Shown one piece after another: positions 1 through 9,282 of a stretch of 64,000 nt of DNA. The translations under genes and the position numbers were made by a program. Each line of letters opens with the position of its first letter. Position 1 is the stretch's first letter. Source of the stretch: G965212005 sp965212005 (GTDB taxonomy: Bacteria; Pseudomonadota; Gammaproteobacteria; Porifericomitales; Porifericomitaceae); assembly GCA_965212005.1 (NCBI GenBank), contig OZ243038.1, forward strand, positions 248,001-312,000. The letters run 5' to 3'. Under the pieces are notes generated by a model, which had not been told where the DNA came from, searched no databases, and worked only from the letters and a program-made list of their open reading frames with translations.

Positions 1-246
1 ATTGTAGTTGGTTGGAGCAGTCCGCTGGCCAATATTTTGATTTTACCTGGATTTTTCCAAATTGCAGGCAGTCCAGAGTGGCGTCCGCTGATGGCTGGGC
101 GTTCCAATACCGGCTTGGGGGACTCGGACGTCCGGCCTCCCATCCAAGTAAGACTGTATTGGCATGTTTTCAGTTCCACGTTCCCGTTGGAAGCCCCCGG
201 AAGCGTTCACTTTTCCACCATCGTGTCATTCAGGCCGGAACACGGA
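1..246. other. window edge, no gene recognised
   Basis: Sequence downstream of the mobA-moeA stop codon. Short open frames exist on both strands but none resembles a known protein, and I see no RNA gene or terminator with a T-run. Confidence 0.4.
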
Positions 247-2175
247 TCAATCCAGGATGCGAAAAGGTTGCACCGAAACGAGTGCGCCGGGCTTTACTTC
301 GATGGCTTCCAGCGGCAATACGATGTAACAGTTAGCCTGTGTCATGGAACTGAGTACGCCGGAGCCTTGATTTTTGCATTTGCGTACCACCCACCCCTGC
401 TTGAAATCCCGTTTGAGGATGCCGCGCTGGTATTCAATGCGCCCAGGACGTTTATGCAAGTGAGATAGGCAGGGCACCTCAAATTGCAGTGCACTCTGCG
501 GCTGCTCTCCTTCCAGGTGGCGCAAGGCCGGGTCCACAAGCTGATCGAAGGTCACCATGACCGAGACCGGATTTCCAGGAAGGCCAAAGAACCAGGCGTC
601 GCCGATGCTTCCGAAAACCAGTGGGCGCCCCGGCTTGATAGCTACTTTCCAGAAATGCATCTGCCCCACCTTTTGAAGGCATTGCCGGATTAAATCTGCG
701 CTTCCTACTGATGCTCCTCCGGAAGTGATCACCACGTCCGCCTGTGAGGCTGCCTGCTGTAATGCCTGTTCGAGCTGTTCCGGTTCATCCCGTATCACCC
801 CCACCAAGTCCAGGGGGATACGCCCGGAGCCTTGCAGCATTCCATACAGCGTGTAGCGGTTGCTGTCGTAGACTTGGCCTGGCTTTGCTGTATTTCCGAG
901 CGAACACAATTCATCTCCGGTGGAGAAAAATGCCACGCGTACCGCTCGCTTCACGCTGACTTTGTCTATGCCCAGCGAAGCCAACAAGCCAATGCCAGCC
1001 GGCGTCAGTCGCGTACCCCCAGACAGCACTAACTCATTGCGGGCAATGTCTTCTCCCGCTTGGCGCACGTTGGCTCCAGGCGGGGTACCGGAGCGGATGC
1101 GCACCGTTTTATCCAGTACTTCAGCCTGTTCCTGGATGACTACTGTATCGGTATGATCCGGCATCACGGCTCCAGTCGTAATGCTCACGCATGCCCCGCT
1201 GTGCACCGGGCCGAGGTAGGGGTGTCCCGCGTGTGCGGAGCCAACGAGAAACAGGGTCCGATCACCGTCGGATGGCAGATCGGCGGCGTTCAAGGCATAA
1301 CCGTCCATGGCGGAGTTGGTTGCCATGGGTATATCCAGTGCAGAATGCAGATCGTCAGCCAGTACTCTATTCAGAGCCTCGTGCAGACCCAGAGTTTCCA
1401 CTTCCGCCACGGGGCGGATTGCCCGGCAGATGTTACTAAGCGCTTGCTCGATCGTAAGCAGGCCGGGATTCAGTCCGATCGAGTCTTCAGCAAAGTGCCG
1501 TGTAGGGGCAGGTTCCGCTCCGGGTGCTGCCACAGTGCTGATTTCCGGTGTGGCGCGCTGCTCGGATGAGTCGGGAAGAGTCTCTTTGTCCAATTCCCGT
1601 GCCAACGCCTCCAGTTCCGCCGGCGTGTTCACGTTGCGGAACATTTCCGGGCGATGCGAGAAGTCCACTTGGACTGCGTTTCTCTCTTCAAACCAGGGTG
1701 CAATTTTACGTCCGCCGGAATTCAGATAGCGCAGCAGGCTGTCGCGCAGACGGCAATCAAGCAGCGCAAATACCGGCTGCAGCCGCTGACCGTCGTGGGC
1801 CACGCTGAGCATCTGCTGTTTCTCCTGAAGCTTCTGATACAGCAGTTTCGTCAGATCCGGTGCCAGGAACGGGCTGTCACAAGGCACTGCGAGCACGTAA
1901 CTGGTTTCTGCCGCACGCATGGCACTGACGATCCCTGCCAATGGGCCGGGGAAATCGGGTATTTCGTCGGAGATCAAGGGGCAGCCGAATTGTTCATAAG
2001 CATCCCAGTTGCGGTTGGCATTGATTAGGATATGTCGCACTTGGCAGCGCAGTTTCTTCAGCACGTGCTCCAGTAGTGGCACACCCTGTAGCAGCAGCAG
2101 CCCCTTGTCCTGTCCGCTCATGCGCTGCCCGCGTCCACCGGCCAGTACGACGGCGGTGATGTTGGCATTGCTCAT
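247..2175 (-). CDS. mobA-moeA: Fused MobA-MoeA molybdenum cofactor protein
   Basis: A two-domain protein of 642 residues. Residues 1 to about 195 are MobA (molybdenum cofactor guanylyltransferase): the nucleotide-binding loop LAGGRGQRM followed by DKGLL is at the N-terminus. Residues about 230 to 642 are MoeA (molybdopterin molybdenumtransferase): the TNSAMDGYAL motif, TTGAVMPDHTDTVV, STGDEL and the LPGNPVSVMV segment are all visible. In the known pathway MoeA inserts molybdate into adenylylated molybdopterin and MobA adds GMP to give bis-MGD, so the fusion joins two late steps. The linker (about residues 196-230) is acidic and proline-rich. The start overlaps the fdhD stop by 4 bases, so the genes are probably translationally coupled. 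bis-MGD is the cofactor of formate dehydrogenases, which FdhD serves. Confidence 0.93.
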   Translation of the reverse strand: MSNANITAVVLAGGRGQRMSGQDKGLLLLQGVPLLEHVLKKLRCQVRHILINANRNWDAYEQFGCPLISDEIPDFPGPLAGIVSAMRAAETSYVLAVPCDSPFLAPDLTKLLYQKLQEKQQMLSVAHDGQRLQPVFALLDCRLRDSLLRYLNSGGRKIAPWFEERNAVQVDFSHRPEMFRNVNTPAELEALARELDKETLPDSSEQRATPEISTVAAPGAEPAPTRHFAEDSIGLNPGLLTIEQALSNICRAIRPVAEVETLGLHEALNRVLADDLHSALDIPMATNSAMDGYALNAADLPSDGDRTLFLVGSAHAGHPYLGPVHSGACVSITTGAVMPDHTDTVVIQEQAEVLDKTVRIRSGTPPGANVRQAGEDIARNELVLSGGTRLTPAGIGLLASLGIDKVSVKRAVRVAFFSTGDELCSLGNTAKPGQVYDSNRYTLYGMLQGSGRIPLDLVGVIRDEPEQLEQALQQAASQADVVITSGGASVGSADLIRQCLQKVGQMHFWKVAIKPGRPLVFGSIGDAWFFGLPGNPVSVMVTFDQLVDPALRHLEGEQPQSALQFEVPCLSHLHKRPGRIEYQRGILKRDFKQGWVVRKCKNQGSGVLSSMTQANCYIVLPLEAIEVKPGALVSVQPFRILD

Positions 2176-3026
2176 CTCCGGGTGTGTGCTACTGCAAGCT
2201 TTGGCGGCAACTCAACGTCGAATTCCACGTGCTCGGTGCCGTGGTAGATCAGAAAATGCTTGCTTTGTACGCGCGAGAACAAACAGACTCCTGTTTGTCG
2301 GGCCAATTCCAAGCCCATGTGGGTAATCCCGGAACGGGATAGCAACAGCGGGATCCCCATCTGCACAACTTTGATGACCATCTCCGAGGTAAGCCTGCCG
2401 GTAGTGTAAAAGAGTTTATCTGCGCCTTCAATGCCGTCCAGCCACATCTTTCCGGCAATAACGTCCACCGCGTTGTGCCGGCCCACGTCTTCGGTGAAAT
2501 ACAGCACGTCGGCCCCACGGCACAAGGCACAGCCGTGCACGGCTCCCGCCGCCTTGTATACCTGGTTGTGAGCGTTCAGGTTTTTCAGCAGGGCGTAAAT
2601 CTCGGACTGGCGTACCGGGCGCGCCGGGCGCAGTTGCACGCCTTCAATTTGAGTCTGCCATTCCCCGTACATCGTGCCTTGTCCGCAACCGGTTGTTACC
2701 GTGCGCCGCTGCAGCTTTTGCTCCCATCCATCCGCCTCCCAGCGAGTGCTGACCGCTGCTGCCTGCACCTCCCAGTCAACTTGTACCGAACGGACCTGTT
2801 CCAGTTGCTCAACGAGTTGCTGATTTTTCAGATAACCCAGGCTCAGCAGTTCCGGCTGGAGTCCCAGGGTCATCAGCGTAACCAGCTCTCTGCGGTCCAG
2901 GTACAAGGTGAGAGGGCGCTCGTCCGCTATTTGCAGATGCCGGGTGTTGCCGTACTCATCTACCGCTTGTGCTGATAATACCGGGTTGAGCCCGGCGGCA
3001 CTTAGTTGCGGACGCCGGTCCGGCAT
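2172..3026 (-). CDS. fdhD: FdhD, formate dehydrogenase sulfurtransferase accessory protein
   Basis: A 284-residue member of the FdhD family, which transfers sulfur from IscS to the bis-MGD cofactor before insertion into formate dehydrogenase. The family signature TEDVGRHNAVD is present, followed by TTGRLTSEMV and LLSRSGITHMGLELA. The usual E. coli-type CGxCG motif is not in its normal form: there is a single-cysteine TTGCGQGT segment and a separate CALC pair, so the catalytic cysteine arrangement is a variant. It lies directly upstream of mobA-moeA with a 4-base overlap. No formate dehydrogenase structural gene is in the window. Confidence 0.93.
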   Translation of the reverse strand: MPDRRPQLSAAGLNPVLSAQAVDEYGNTRHLQIADERPLTLYLDRRELVTLMTLGLQPELLSLGYLKNQQLVEQLEQVRSVQVDWEVQAAAVSTRWEADGWEQKLQRRTVTTGCGQGTMYGEWQTQIEGVQLRPARPVRQSEIYALLKNLNAHNQVYKAAGAVHGCALCRGADVLYFTEDVGRHNAVDVIAGKMWLDGIEGADKLFYTTGRLTSEMVIKVVQMGIPLLLSRSGITHMGLELARQTGVCLFSRVQSKHFLIYHGTEHVEFDVELPPKLAVAHTRR

Positions 3027-3677
3027 GTTAGCTCAGCCTCCGCTGCAATGCATGTAGCGGAGAATCATTGCTGCTGCATTCAGGCCGAATTCATGCCCTT
3101 TGGATTGGATGCGTATGGCGTCAATGATAGTTTTCCACAGAGTTTCCGTGCCCCCCGAGGATGGAATGGATAGTTGGCTGCAGGTCCACCGAATGTTCCC
3201 ATCCCCGGCACAGCAACCGGCTTCCTTTGCCGCTGGGCCGCTTCAAATCTGGATCAAAGAGTGCCTTATTATCATTTCGCAGGGTAATATCCATTCTCTT
3301 ATCCACCAGGAATTAGGCTGCTGATGGTAGCATTTTCGCCTGCTTGTCTCAAACATGGCGTCGCCGCGCCAGGCGCAATCGGCACCTTTGGAATCCGCTG
3401 GCACCCGGCGCGGTCCGGTTGCTTCCCGAACCGTTTTATTTTAATAAAAACCTTTTTTATCAACGAGCTATTGAGTAAACATTGCGTTTCAAGGCAAGCC
3501 GCCCGAATCCGTACTATTGGAGGATCAAAGACCATTGTAGCAAAGCAGCGGGCGGGGCTTGGGGAGCAGTTTGTTTCATGCCCGCGCTCATATTATGATG
3601 AGCGTCTTTGTTGCCTGCGGTCATGAGGATCCATCTGCAGGTGCTTGTCCTATTTGCGATTCAATTACAGGCAAATC
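3027..3677. other. intergenic region between fdhD and MFS gene
   Basis: About 650 bases separating divergently transcribed genes, so promoters for both must lie here. On the minus strand a start-less open frame ends at 3033 just before fdhD (tail with GHEFGLNAAAMILRYM); I cannot assign it. No RNA gene seen. Confidence 0.35.
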
Positions 3678-5375
3678 ATGCACGGTTTATTTTCTAAAGA
3701 GCGCATCGTCGCGGGACCTGGTTTCAATCGTTGGTGGGTACCTCCGGCGTCCATTGGCATCCATCTGTGCATCGGTTCCGTGTATGCATGGAGCATTTAC
3801 AACCCGGCACTGATTAAGTCATTTGGTGTAGTGACCAGCGCCGGGGATGATTGGAGCCTGCGCAGCGTAGTGTGGGTCTTCACCGTGTCCATCGTTTGCC
3901 TGGGATTCGCGGCCGCTTTCGCCGGACACTGGCTGGAGCGGGTCGGGCCGCGCGTGGTGGGTTGTGTAGCCGCCTGTTGTTGGGGTGGCGGCTATATATT
4001 GGGAGGTGTAGGTATTTGGACGCATCAGTTGTGGCTGTTGTACCTGGGATACGGTGTTATTGGTGGTTGTGGCCTGGGACTAGGCTACGTATCACCCGTC
4101 AGCACTTTGATCCGCTGGTTTCCGGACCGGCGCGGCATGGCCACCGGCATGGCTATTATGGGATTCGGTGGCGGCGCCATGATCGCCGCGCCGATTAAAG
4201 AATATCTGCTGAGCCGCTTTTATCGAGTGCCCGAATACCTGGGCAGTGAAGACGCGGTCGAGATGATCACCCGGGAAGGGCGCCGTTTCGCAGAATGGGC
4301 TGGAGAACTCCGCGAAGTGGTTGTCGTCGGCTCCAAGGAGCTCGCCAATATGCCTATACCCAGTCCGGAAGGCGTGTACCTGGTGAATACCGGCAGCACC
4401 GGCGCCACGCAGACCTTCCTTATACTGGGACTGGTGTATTTTCTGGTCATGCTGGTTGCCGCTTTTTCCTACCGGATTCCGGCCTCTGACTGGAAGCTTG
4501 CCAACTGGGAACCTCCACACGAGGATCAAGCGCGCCGCAAAATGATTAGCCACGGTCACGTGGGCATCGATCAGGCGTTGAAAACACCGCAGTTCTATCA
4601 GCTTTGGATCGTGCTGTGCTTTAACGTCACCGCGGGTATTGGTGTTCTCGGGGTAGCCAAGACCATGATGAGCGAGATCTTTGGCACCACCTTGCCGCAT
4701 ATTGTGAATAGTGCTTTTGCCGCTACCTACGTGATCATGATTAGCGCGTTCAACATGGTTGGCCGCTTCTTTTGGGCCAGTGCTTCGGATTACCTGGGCA
4801 GGCGCAATACTTACTGGATCTTTTTCGCACTGGGAATTGTTCTGTATTGCTCGATTCCCATTACTGCACGGGCCGTCAGCGCCAGTCCCTCGGTGGTCTG
4901 GCTGATGTATTTTTACGCCGCCACGATGATCATCTTTACCATGTACGGGGGAGGCTTTGCCACGATCCCTGCTTACCTTGCGGACATTTTCGGCACTCGC
5001 TACGTGGGCGGTATTCATGGGCGCCTGCTGACCGCCTGGAGCACTGCCGGCGTCCTCGGTCCGCTGGCAATTACCAGCCTGCGTGAGGTCTCCGTGCGCC
5101 GTGCCCTGGAAGACCTGGTGCAGAAAGTGGACGCAGACGCATTCCGCCGCAAGTTCGGCGCGGGACTGGATCAATTGGAGCTGCTGATAGAGCAAAACAC
5201 CGTCACCATCTCCAGTCTCATGGAGCTGGCACCCACAGGCACCGTGGATCCTACCAGCAGCCTGTACAACACCACGATGTATTTGATGGCAGCTTTACTG
5301 GCGGTCGCTCTGCTCAGCAACGCACTGATGCGCCCGGTGCATTCCAAGCACCATCTGACCGATCCCGACGCTTAA
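3678..5375 (+). CDS. MFS transporter, OFA (oxalate/formate antiporter-like) family
   Basis: A polytopic inner-membrane protein of 565 residues. The N-terminus (NRWWVPPASIGIHLCIGSVYAWS) is typical of the OFA subfamily of the major facilitator superfamily, followed by hydrophobic segments, RWFPDRRGMATGMAIMGFG after TM4, a long hydrophilic insert of about 90 residues between TM6 and TM7, and a second half with GRFFWASASDYLGRR at the second-half cytoplasmic loop. About 12 membrane segments can be counted. I chose the ATG at 3678 over a TTG at 3645 because homologous sequence starts near there. OFA proteins carry small organic anions. Being divergent from FdhD and Mo-cofactor genes makes formate or oxalate an attractive substrate, but that is inference. 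Confidence 0.85.
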   Translation: MHGLFSKERIVAGPGFNRWWVPPASIGIHLCIGSVYAWSIYNPALIKSFGVVTSAGDDWSLRSVVWVFTVSIVCLGFAAAFAGHWLERVGPRVVGCVAACCWGGGYILGGVGIWTHQLWLLYLGYGVIGGCGLGLGYVSPVSTLIRWFPDRRGMATGMAIMGFGGGAMIAAPIKEYLLSRFYRVPEYLGSEDAVEMITREGRRFAEWAGELREVVVVGSKELANMPIPSPEGVYLVNTGSTGATQTFLILGLVYFLVMLVAAFSYRIPASDWKLANWEPPHEDQARRKMISHGHVGIDQALKTPQFYQLWIVLCFNVTAGIGVLGVAKTMMSEIFGTTLPHIVNSAFAATYVIMISAFNMVGRFFWASASDYLGRRNTYWIFFALGIVLYCSIPITARAVSASPSVVWLMYFYAATMIIFTMYGGGFATIPAYLADIFGTRYVGGIHGRLLTAWSTAGVLGPLAITSLREVSVRRALEDLVQKVDADAFRRKFGAGLDQLELLIEQNTVTISSLMELAPTGTVDPTSSLYNTTMYLMAALLAVALLSNALMRPVHSKHHLTDPDA

Positions 5376-5721
5376 CGGCCCGGCAGAACTGGCGCTACAG
5401 CCAAGCTTGAAAGCGACCCGGTGAACTGGGATTGCCGTTTGGCCGCACGGCCACCCTGGCGCAATGGACGGCTTTCAGGCCGCCGCAGACGCGGCGTTAG
5501 CCCGCTTTGCTCACCGATTGGGCGTGGGGCCCTGTTGAGGGCAATTGGAGGCCGGTCTCAAGCAATCCCGACGAGATAGACCGCGATAGCTTGCTTTACT
5601 CTCCCTCAAAGACGGGTTTCTAACGAGTTTGAGAAGGGGGAATGGGGCATCTGCCAGGGCTTACTGGCATAGCACACCATGGCCAGTGGCTCTTTCGGGC
5701 CGCGAAGACGTTCTCGGGCAA
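5376..5721. other. intergenic region with imperfect hairpins
   Basis: About 350 bases after the MFS stop with no gene. An imperfect inverted repeat (CTCCCTCAAA near 5600 against TTTGAGAAGGGGG near 5627) lies just beyond the end of the IS1380 remnant and could be a degraded element end; I cannot prove it. Confidence 0.3.
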
Positions 5722-6242
5722 TCAATCTCTATCCCGGCGGCGCCTGCGCCGGGTAACAGCGCAGGTGGTCAGAATCTGTGTAATGTCCCTGGCGTACGGG
5801 TAGCTTTCCGGGAAAGATAGCCAGACTCTGCGCCCGGTCACCCGGATACGGGCGCCTATTTTCAACAACTTTTGGCGGATAGTGGAGCGCATCTGGCCGT
5901 GCTGGTGCGATCTGCAAACAATCCCAGTGCGCTTGCCCGGCAACCGCGCCAGAACACTGTCCGCCCGCAACACATCACGATCATTGAGGTCTTCGTACCC
6001 CAAGGCCAGGCCGTAGACCCGCTGCGCAACCAGTGCTGGAACGCTGTGCTCAATGCTTTTCTCATTGCGGTAATCGGTGCCGCCCGCCGCGAACCGGTTG
6101 AGCAGTCCAGTGCGTTGGTCCAGCTCCCGTCACAATAGCCCGCCGCCGTCGGAGGTGAGCCGGCTACTATTGCAACGCACCACGACTTTGCGGCGACCTG
6201 ATGCGTGAAATTTAAGTTGCGTTGGGCATGCTCCGGGTTCAT
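5722..6242 (-). pseudogene. IS1380-family transposase remnant
   Basis: Reading the minus strand in one frame gives the N-terminus of an IS1380-family transposase: KFHASGRRKVV, SSRLTSDGGGLL, then after an in-frame TGA (6130-6132) ELDQRTGLLNRFAAG and VAQRVYGLALGYEDLNDRD. The frame then jumps directly from SVLARLPGKR to the family C-terminus (QKLLKIGARI, LSFPESYPYA). About 170 codons remain where intact members have roughly 430-470, so the catalytic core has been deleted. With the stop codon as well, the element cannot be active. It marks an old insertion between the MFS and CYTH genes. Confidence 0.85.
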
Positions 6243-6245
6243 CGG

Positions 6246-6305
6246 CCTTCCTTTTTGTTTGTGCGTAAGAGTTTGATAACCATCACTTTACGCAACAAAA
6301 GAAGG
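6246..6305. repeat. imperfect inverted repeat beside IS remnant
   Basis: A left arm at 6246-6268 (CCTTCC, T-run, GTGCGTAA) is an imperfect inverted copy of the right arm at 6288-6305 (TTACGCAACAAAAGAAGG). It sits immediately upstream of the transposase remnant and may be the terminal repeat region of the element or the transcription terminator of the CYTH gene, which reads towards it. Confidence 0.4.
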
Positions 6306-6458
6306 TCTATTGCAATACTTGTGGTGAGTTGTGCGGGTTAGCGAAGCAGATTTTTGATCGCGCTGCATATCCTGGCGGCAGGCTTATGCTGGAGCGCTGA
6401 TCCCGCTGGGGGTATCGGATGCGCGGCAGCAGGTGGAATGCAAACAGGCCGCCTGTTC

Positions 6459-6929
6459 TCACCAGTTGGCGTAAGGATGGCTGCGCAGGCAGACATTGTA
6501 ATAACGCGGGTCTTCGGAGACTTCCGCGCCCAGCCAGGGAGGGCGTTCGAATGCTTCGTCGATGTGCTTCAGTTCGATCTCGGCCACCTGTAAGCCTTGA
6601 TTGGCGCCCTTGAAGACGTCGATTTGCCAATGATGTTGGCCATAAGCGAGATCATAGCGCGTTTTTTCAATCAGCGGTTTGAGGCACAACTGTTCCAGCA
6701 GCTGGTGCGCATCTGCAGGCGGGACAGGGTATTCAAACTCCAGGCGGCTAATGCCCAGGGTGGCTGACTTGATATTGAGCGTGGCCTGTTTCCCGGTCAA
6801 GCGTACCCGCACCGAGCATTTCGTCTCAGCGGCACCGAGGTATCCTTGCACGATAGGCACGCCAACTCCGGCCTCGGAGCGCCAGTCTTCGCTCTTTAGA
6901 AGGAATTTACGCTCGATTTCCAGGCCCAC
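6459..6929 (-). CDS. CYTH domain protein (triphosphate tunnel metalloenzyme)
   Basis: A 156-residue single-domain CYTH protein. The N-terminal ExExK metal/triphosphate-binding signature is present as LEIERKFLL, followed by paired basic strands (VRVRL, LNIKSA), RLEFEYPVP, EKTRYDL, WQIDVFKG and VAEIELKHIDE, which supply the alternating acidic and basic residues of the tunnel. Bacterial short CYTH proteins of this type are commonly inorganic triphosphatases, some are class IV adenylate cyclases or thiamine triphosphatases; substrate cannot be told from sequence. It lies 112 bases downstream of, and on the same strand as, the PP2C-FGE gene. Confidence 0.9.
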   Translation of the reverse strand: MGLEIERKFLLKSEDWRSEAGVGVPIVQGYLGAAETKCSVRVRLTGKQATLNIKSATLGISRLEFEYPVPPADAHQLLEQLCLKPLIEKTRYDLAYGQHHWQIDVFKGANQGLQVAEIELKHIDEAFERPPWLGAEVSEDPRYYNVCLRSHPYANW

Positions 6930-7041
6930 GTGCCGACCCGGTTTTACTTAATGACGGGTTGATAGCGGCAGCGGCGGGAATTCGCCGGTGAGCGTTCGAT
7001 CCAAGCCGCATAAACGGATCGCAGAGAAAATAGCGGGGCGC

Positions 7042-8961
7042 CTATTGCCCGGCCGGCGCGGGATCTTCCTGTGTTTCCTGCCGTGTTTCCTGCTGCGGCT
7101 GCGGCAGGTCCCGTGCAATCCGAAAACCGAGCGTGTTTACCCGCGTGTTCGCCAAGCGACGGTCCCGGTCCTTGGGGCGCAAATTTTCCGGCACACTGTC
7201 AAAGGAGCCACCGCGCACCACGTGGTAACGGCAATCTCCACCCGGCCAAATCGATCCGTCGTCGGGTGCGCCGGTATAATTCGGATGCCAGCAGTCTGCC
7301 GCCCATTCCGCCACGTTGCCCGCCGTGTCATGCAGCTTGAAGGGATTTTCCGGCAAGCTGCCGATGGGTGCCAGGTCATTCACGTCGAGTTCCTGCCCTG
7401 TGCCGGCGTTTGGCTCACATCCCAGCCTGCAATGTGCGAAGCCAGGCACCATCTGCGGTCCCCACCAATATTTATGGAAGACGTTGGCGCCGGCTGCGTA
7501 TTCCCATTCGGCTTCGGAGGGCAATCGGTAATTTTCCCCGGTCTGCTCGCTCAACCATTGAACGTAAGCCTGTGCATCCTCCCAGGAGACATGGCTCACC
7601 GGATAGTTCTGTCGTCCCTCGGAGGCATCTGCCTGCATGTTGCGCCCCGTGGCGCGGGCAAAACGCTGGTATTGTCCGATGCTGACTTCATATTTTCCGA
7701 TGGCGAAGGCACTCACGTTGACTGGATGCTGTGGGAGCTCATTCTGCTGCACTGAAAGGCCGCGATCCCCCATCGGGAAGGTGCCTCCTGGCAATATAGC
7801 CATTTCGGGTCCTTCGTCGCCGTTCGCCAAGGTATCGCGCAGCAGTTCAATCGACACTGGCGCCTCCGGCGCCTGGATAATCTGCGGACTGGGAGCCGTC
7901 GCCACTGTTTCCGTTTCTGCCGTTTCCGTGCCTGCCGAAGGAGCGGCGGGCTCCGGCGGAGGGGAAATGCCGGGGATATGAAAGGGCAGCAGGGCCGGGT
8001 TGGAGACCAGCAAAAACCCGATTAAACACAATATCAGCAGCCCTCCCACCCCGATAGCCAGGGGCTGGCTGGATTTTTTGGCTCTGCTGATAGAACGATC
8101 CTTGCCTTCCAGGCGCTCTTGCGCCTCGGCGACCCGTGCCAATTGGTCAATTTTTTTATCTCTCATCCGGGTCCGGGTTTTAAGCTTTTCTTCTACCTCC
8201 TCCGTTTCCAGCACGTCCACCACTACCACGGTGGTATTGTCCTGCTTGGGTTTTTTTACTTTCTCTACCGCTTGCAGCAGGGCTTGCGCACATTCCTTGC
8301 TGCTTTGAGCCAATTGAGAAATCTGGATCAGCTGGCCTTTACTCAGGGTATCCATGCCATCGCTGCAGAGGATCAATCGATCTCCGGACTGGATCTCCAC
8401 CGACGTTTCCGGGCAATCGATCTCTACCAGTTCAGCTCCGGTCACTGCACTCATCAGCATGTTGCGGCTCAAGCCTGCCTCCGGTTGTATCTCTTTACCT
8501 TCGGCTTTCATACGGTCCAGGAAGCCGCCATAGCTGTGATCGGCGTTTTTCTTCTGCAATTTTCGATCACGAATCATGTATAAATGGCTGTCGCCGACGC
8601 TGCACCACCACAGGCCGCGTTTTTCGATCACCGCCGCTACCATCGTGCAGCCCATGCCCTCCAGCGCCGGGGTCTCTGAAATCGTCTCCTGGATAGAGGT
8701 ATTCGCCTGTATCACACTTTGATGGAGGATCTGGTTTACTTGAGGCGTAGGATATTTTGCGCTGATGTGGGTATTGAATCCCTGTACCGCCAGATTGCTG
8801 GCCACGTTCCCGGCGGCGTGCCCGCCCATGCCGTCAGCGACCATCACCAGGACACTGGGATGTTTTTCTTCATCGCGCAACTGGGTGATCAGAAAGGCGT
8901 CTTCCTGGTAGTCGCGCGCACCGTCGATCTGGGCGCCGAAAAGATCGAAACGCAGCGCCAT
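7042..8961 (-). CDS. PP2C-type phosphatase fused through a membrane helix to an FGE-fold domain
   Basis: A 639-residue three-part protein. Residues 1-250 are a PP2C Ser/Thr phosphatase: QED at 19-21, VADGMGGHAAGN (about 41), WCSVGDSHLY (about 119), LCSDGMD (about 198) and DNTTVVVV (241) supply the metal-binding acids. A charged coiled-coil-like stretch (250-298) precedes one membrane helix at about 299-326. A Pro/Ala/Thr-rich spacer (331-370) leads to a formylglycine-generating-enzyme (SUMF1) fold at about 386-620: ILPGGTFPMGD, KYEVSIGQYQRF, RLPSEAEWEYAA, GNVAEWAADCW, VVRGGSFDS and GFRIARD. The two catalytic cysteines of true sulfatase-activating enzymes are absent after RGGSF, so this domain is probably a binding or sensing module outside the cytoplasm. 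The phosphatase would face the cytoplasm. A gene for a partner kinase is not in the window. Confidence 0.88.
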   Translation of the reverse strand: MALRFDLFGAQIDGARDYQEDAFLITQLRDEEKHPSVLVMVADGMGGHAAGNVASNLAVQGFNTHISAKYPTPQVNQILHQSVIQANTSIQETISETPALEGMGCTMVAAVIEKRGLWWCSVGDSHLYMIRDRKLQKKNADHSYGGFLDRMKAEGKEIQPEAGLSRNMLMSAVTGAELVEIDCPETSVEIQSGDRLILCSDGMDTLSKGQLIQISQLAQSSKECAQALLQAVEKVKKPKQDNTTVVVVDVLETEEVEEKLKTRTRMRDKKIDQLARVAEAQERLEGKDRSISRAKKSSQPLAIGVGGLLILCLIGFLLVSNPALLPFHIPGISPPPEPAAPSAGTETAETETVATAPSPQIIQAPEAPVSIELLRDTLANGDEGPEMAILPGGTFPMGDRGLSVQQNELPQHPVNVSAFAIGKYEVSIGQYQRFARATGRNMQADASEGRQNYPVSHVSWEDAQAYVQWLSEQTGENYRLPSEAEWEYAAGANVFHKYWWGPQMVPGFAHCRLGCEPNAGTGQELDVNDLAPIGSLPENPFKLHDTAGNVAEWAADCWHPNYTGAPDDGSIWPGGDCRYHVVRGGSFDSVPENLRPKDRDRRLANTRVNTLGFRIARDLPQPQQETRQETQEDPAPAGQ

Positions 8962-9282
8962 CTTTGTTAGAAGCTGCTGTTCATGGATGGCGCATCGGCA
9001 GCCGGGCTCATTTCGTCTGTATTCCCTGTTTTTCTGATTTCTTTCATTGTCATATTCCGGTACGAGTACATACAGCGGCAGCCTGAGGCTGCTTCGGGGA
9101 GTGATTGGAGGTCAATGATCATGGTTATCGCTTTTTCTTGGATATCGGCTATTTTAGCAGATTGTGCGCAAGTAGATCGCCCGGTACGCCAATTCCGTTA
9201 AGCCTGCGCCGGACTGGCGATTAGCCGTGAGAGTAGGGGAATCTATGCGGCCATTTGCTCCTGGTGGGAATTTCCGCGATTT
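8962..9282. other. intergenic region, no gene recognised
   Basis: Lies between the PP2C-FGE start and the transglutaminase stop. It must hold the PP2C-FGE promoter. A 72-codon plus-strand frame with a hydrophobic stretch is present but has no recognisable relatives. Confidence 0.35.

Noticed and set aside
4092..5195. 367-codon minus-strand frame opposite the MFS gene
   Set aside because: Antisense to a well-supported transporter; composition rich in His/Gln with no recognisable domain.
8983..9201. 72-codon hydrophobic plus-strand frame
   Set aside because: No ribosome binding site or similarity; lies in the promoter region of the PP2C-FGE gene.
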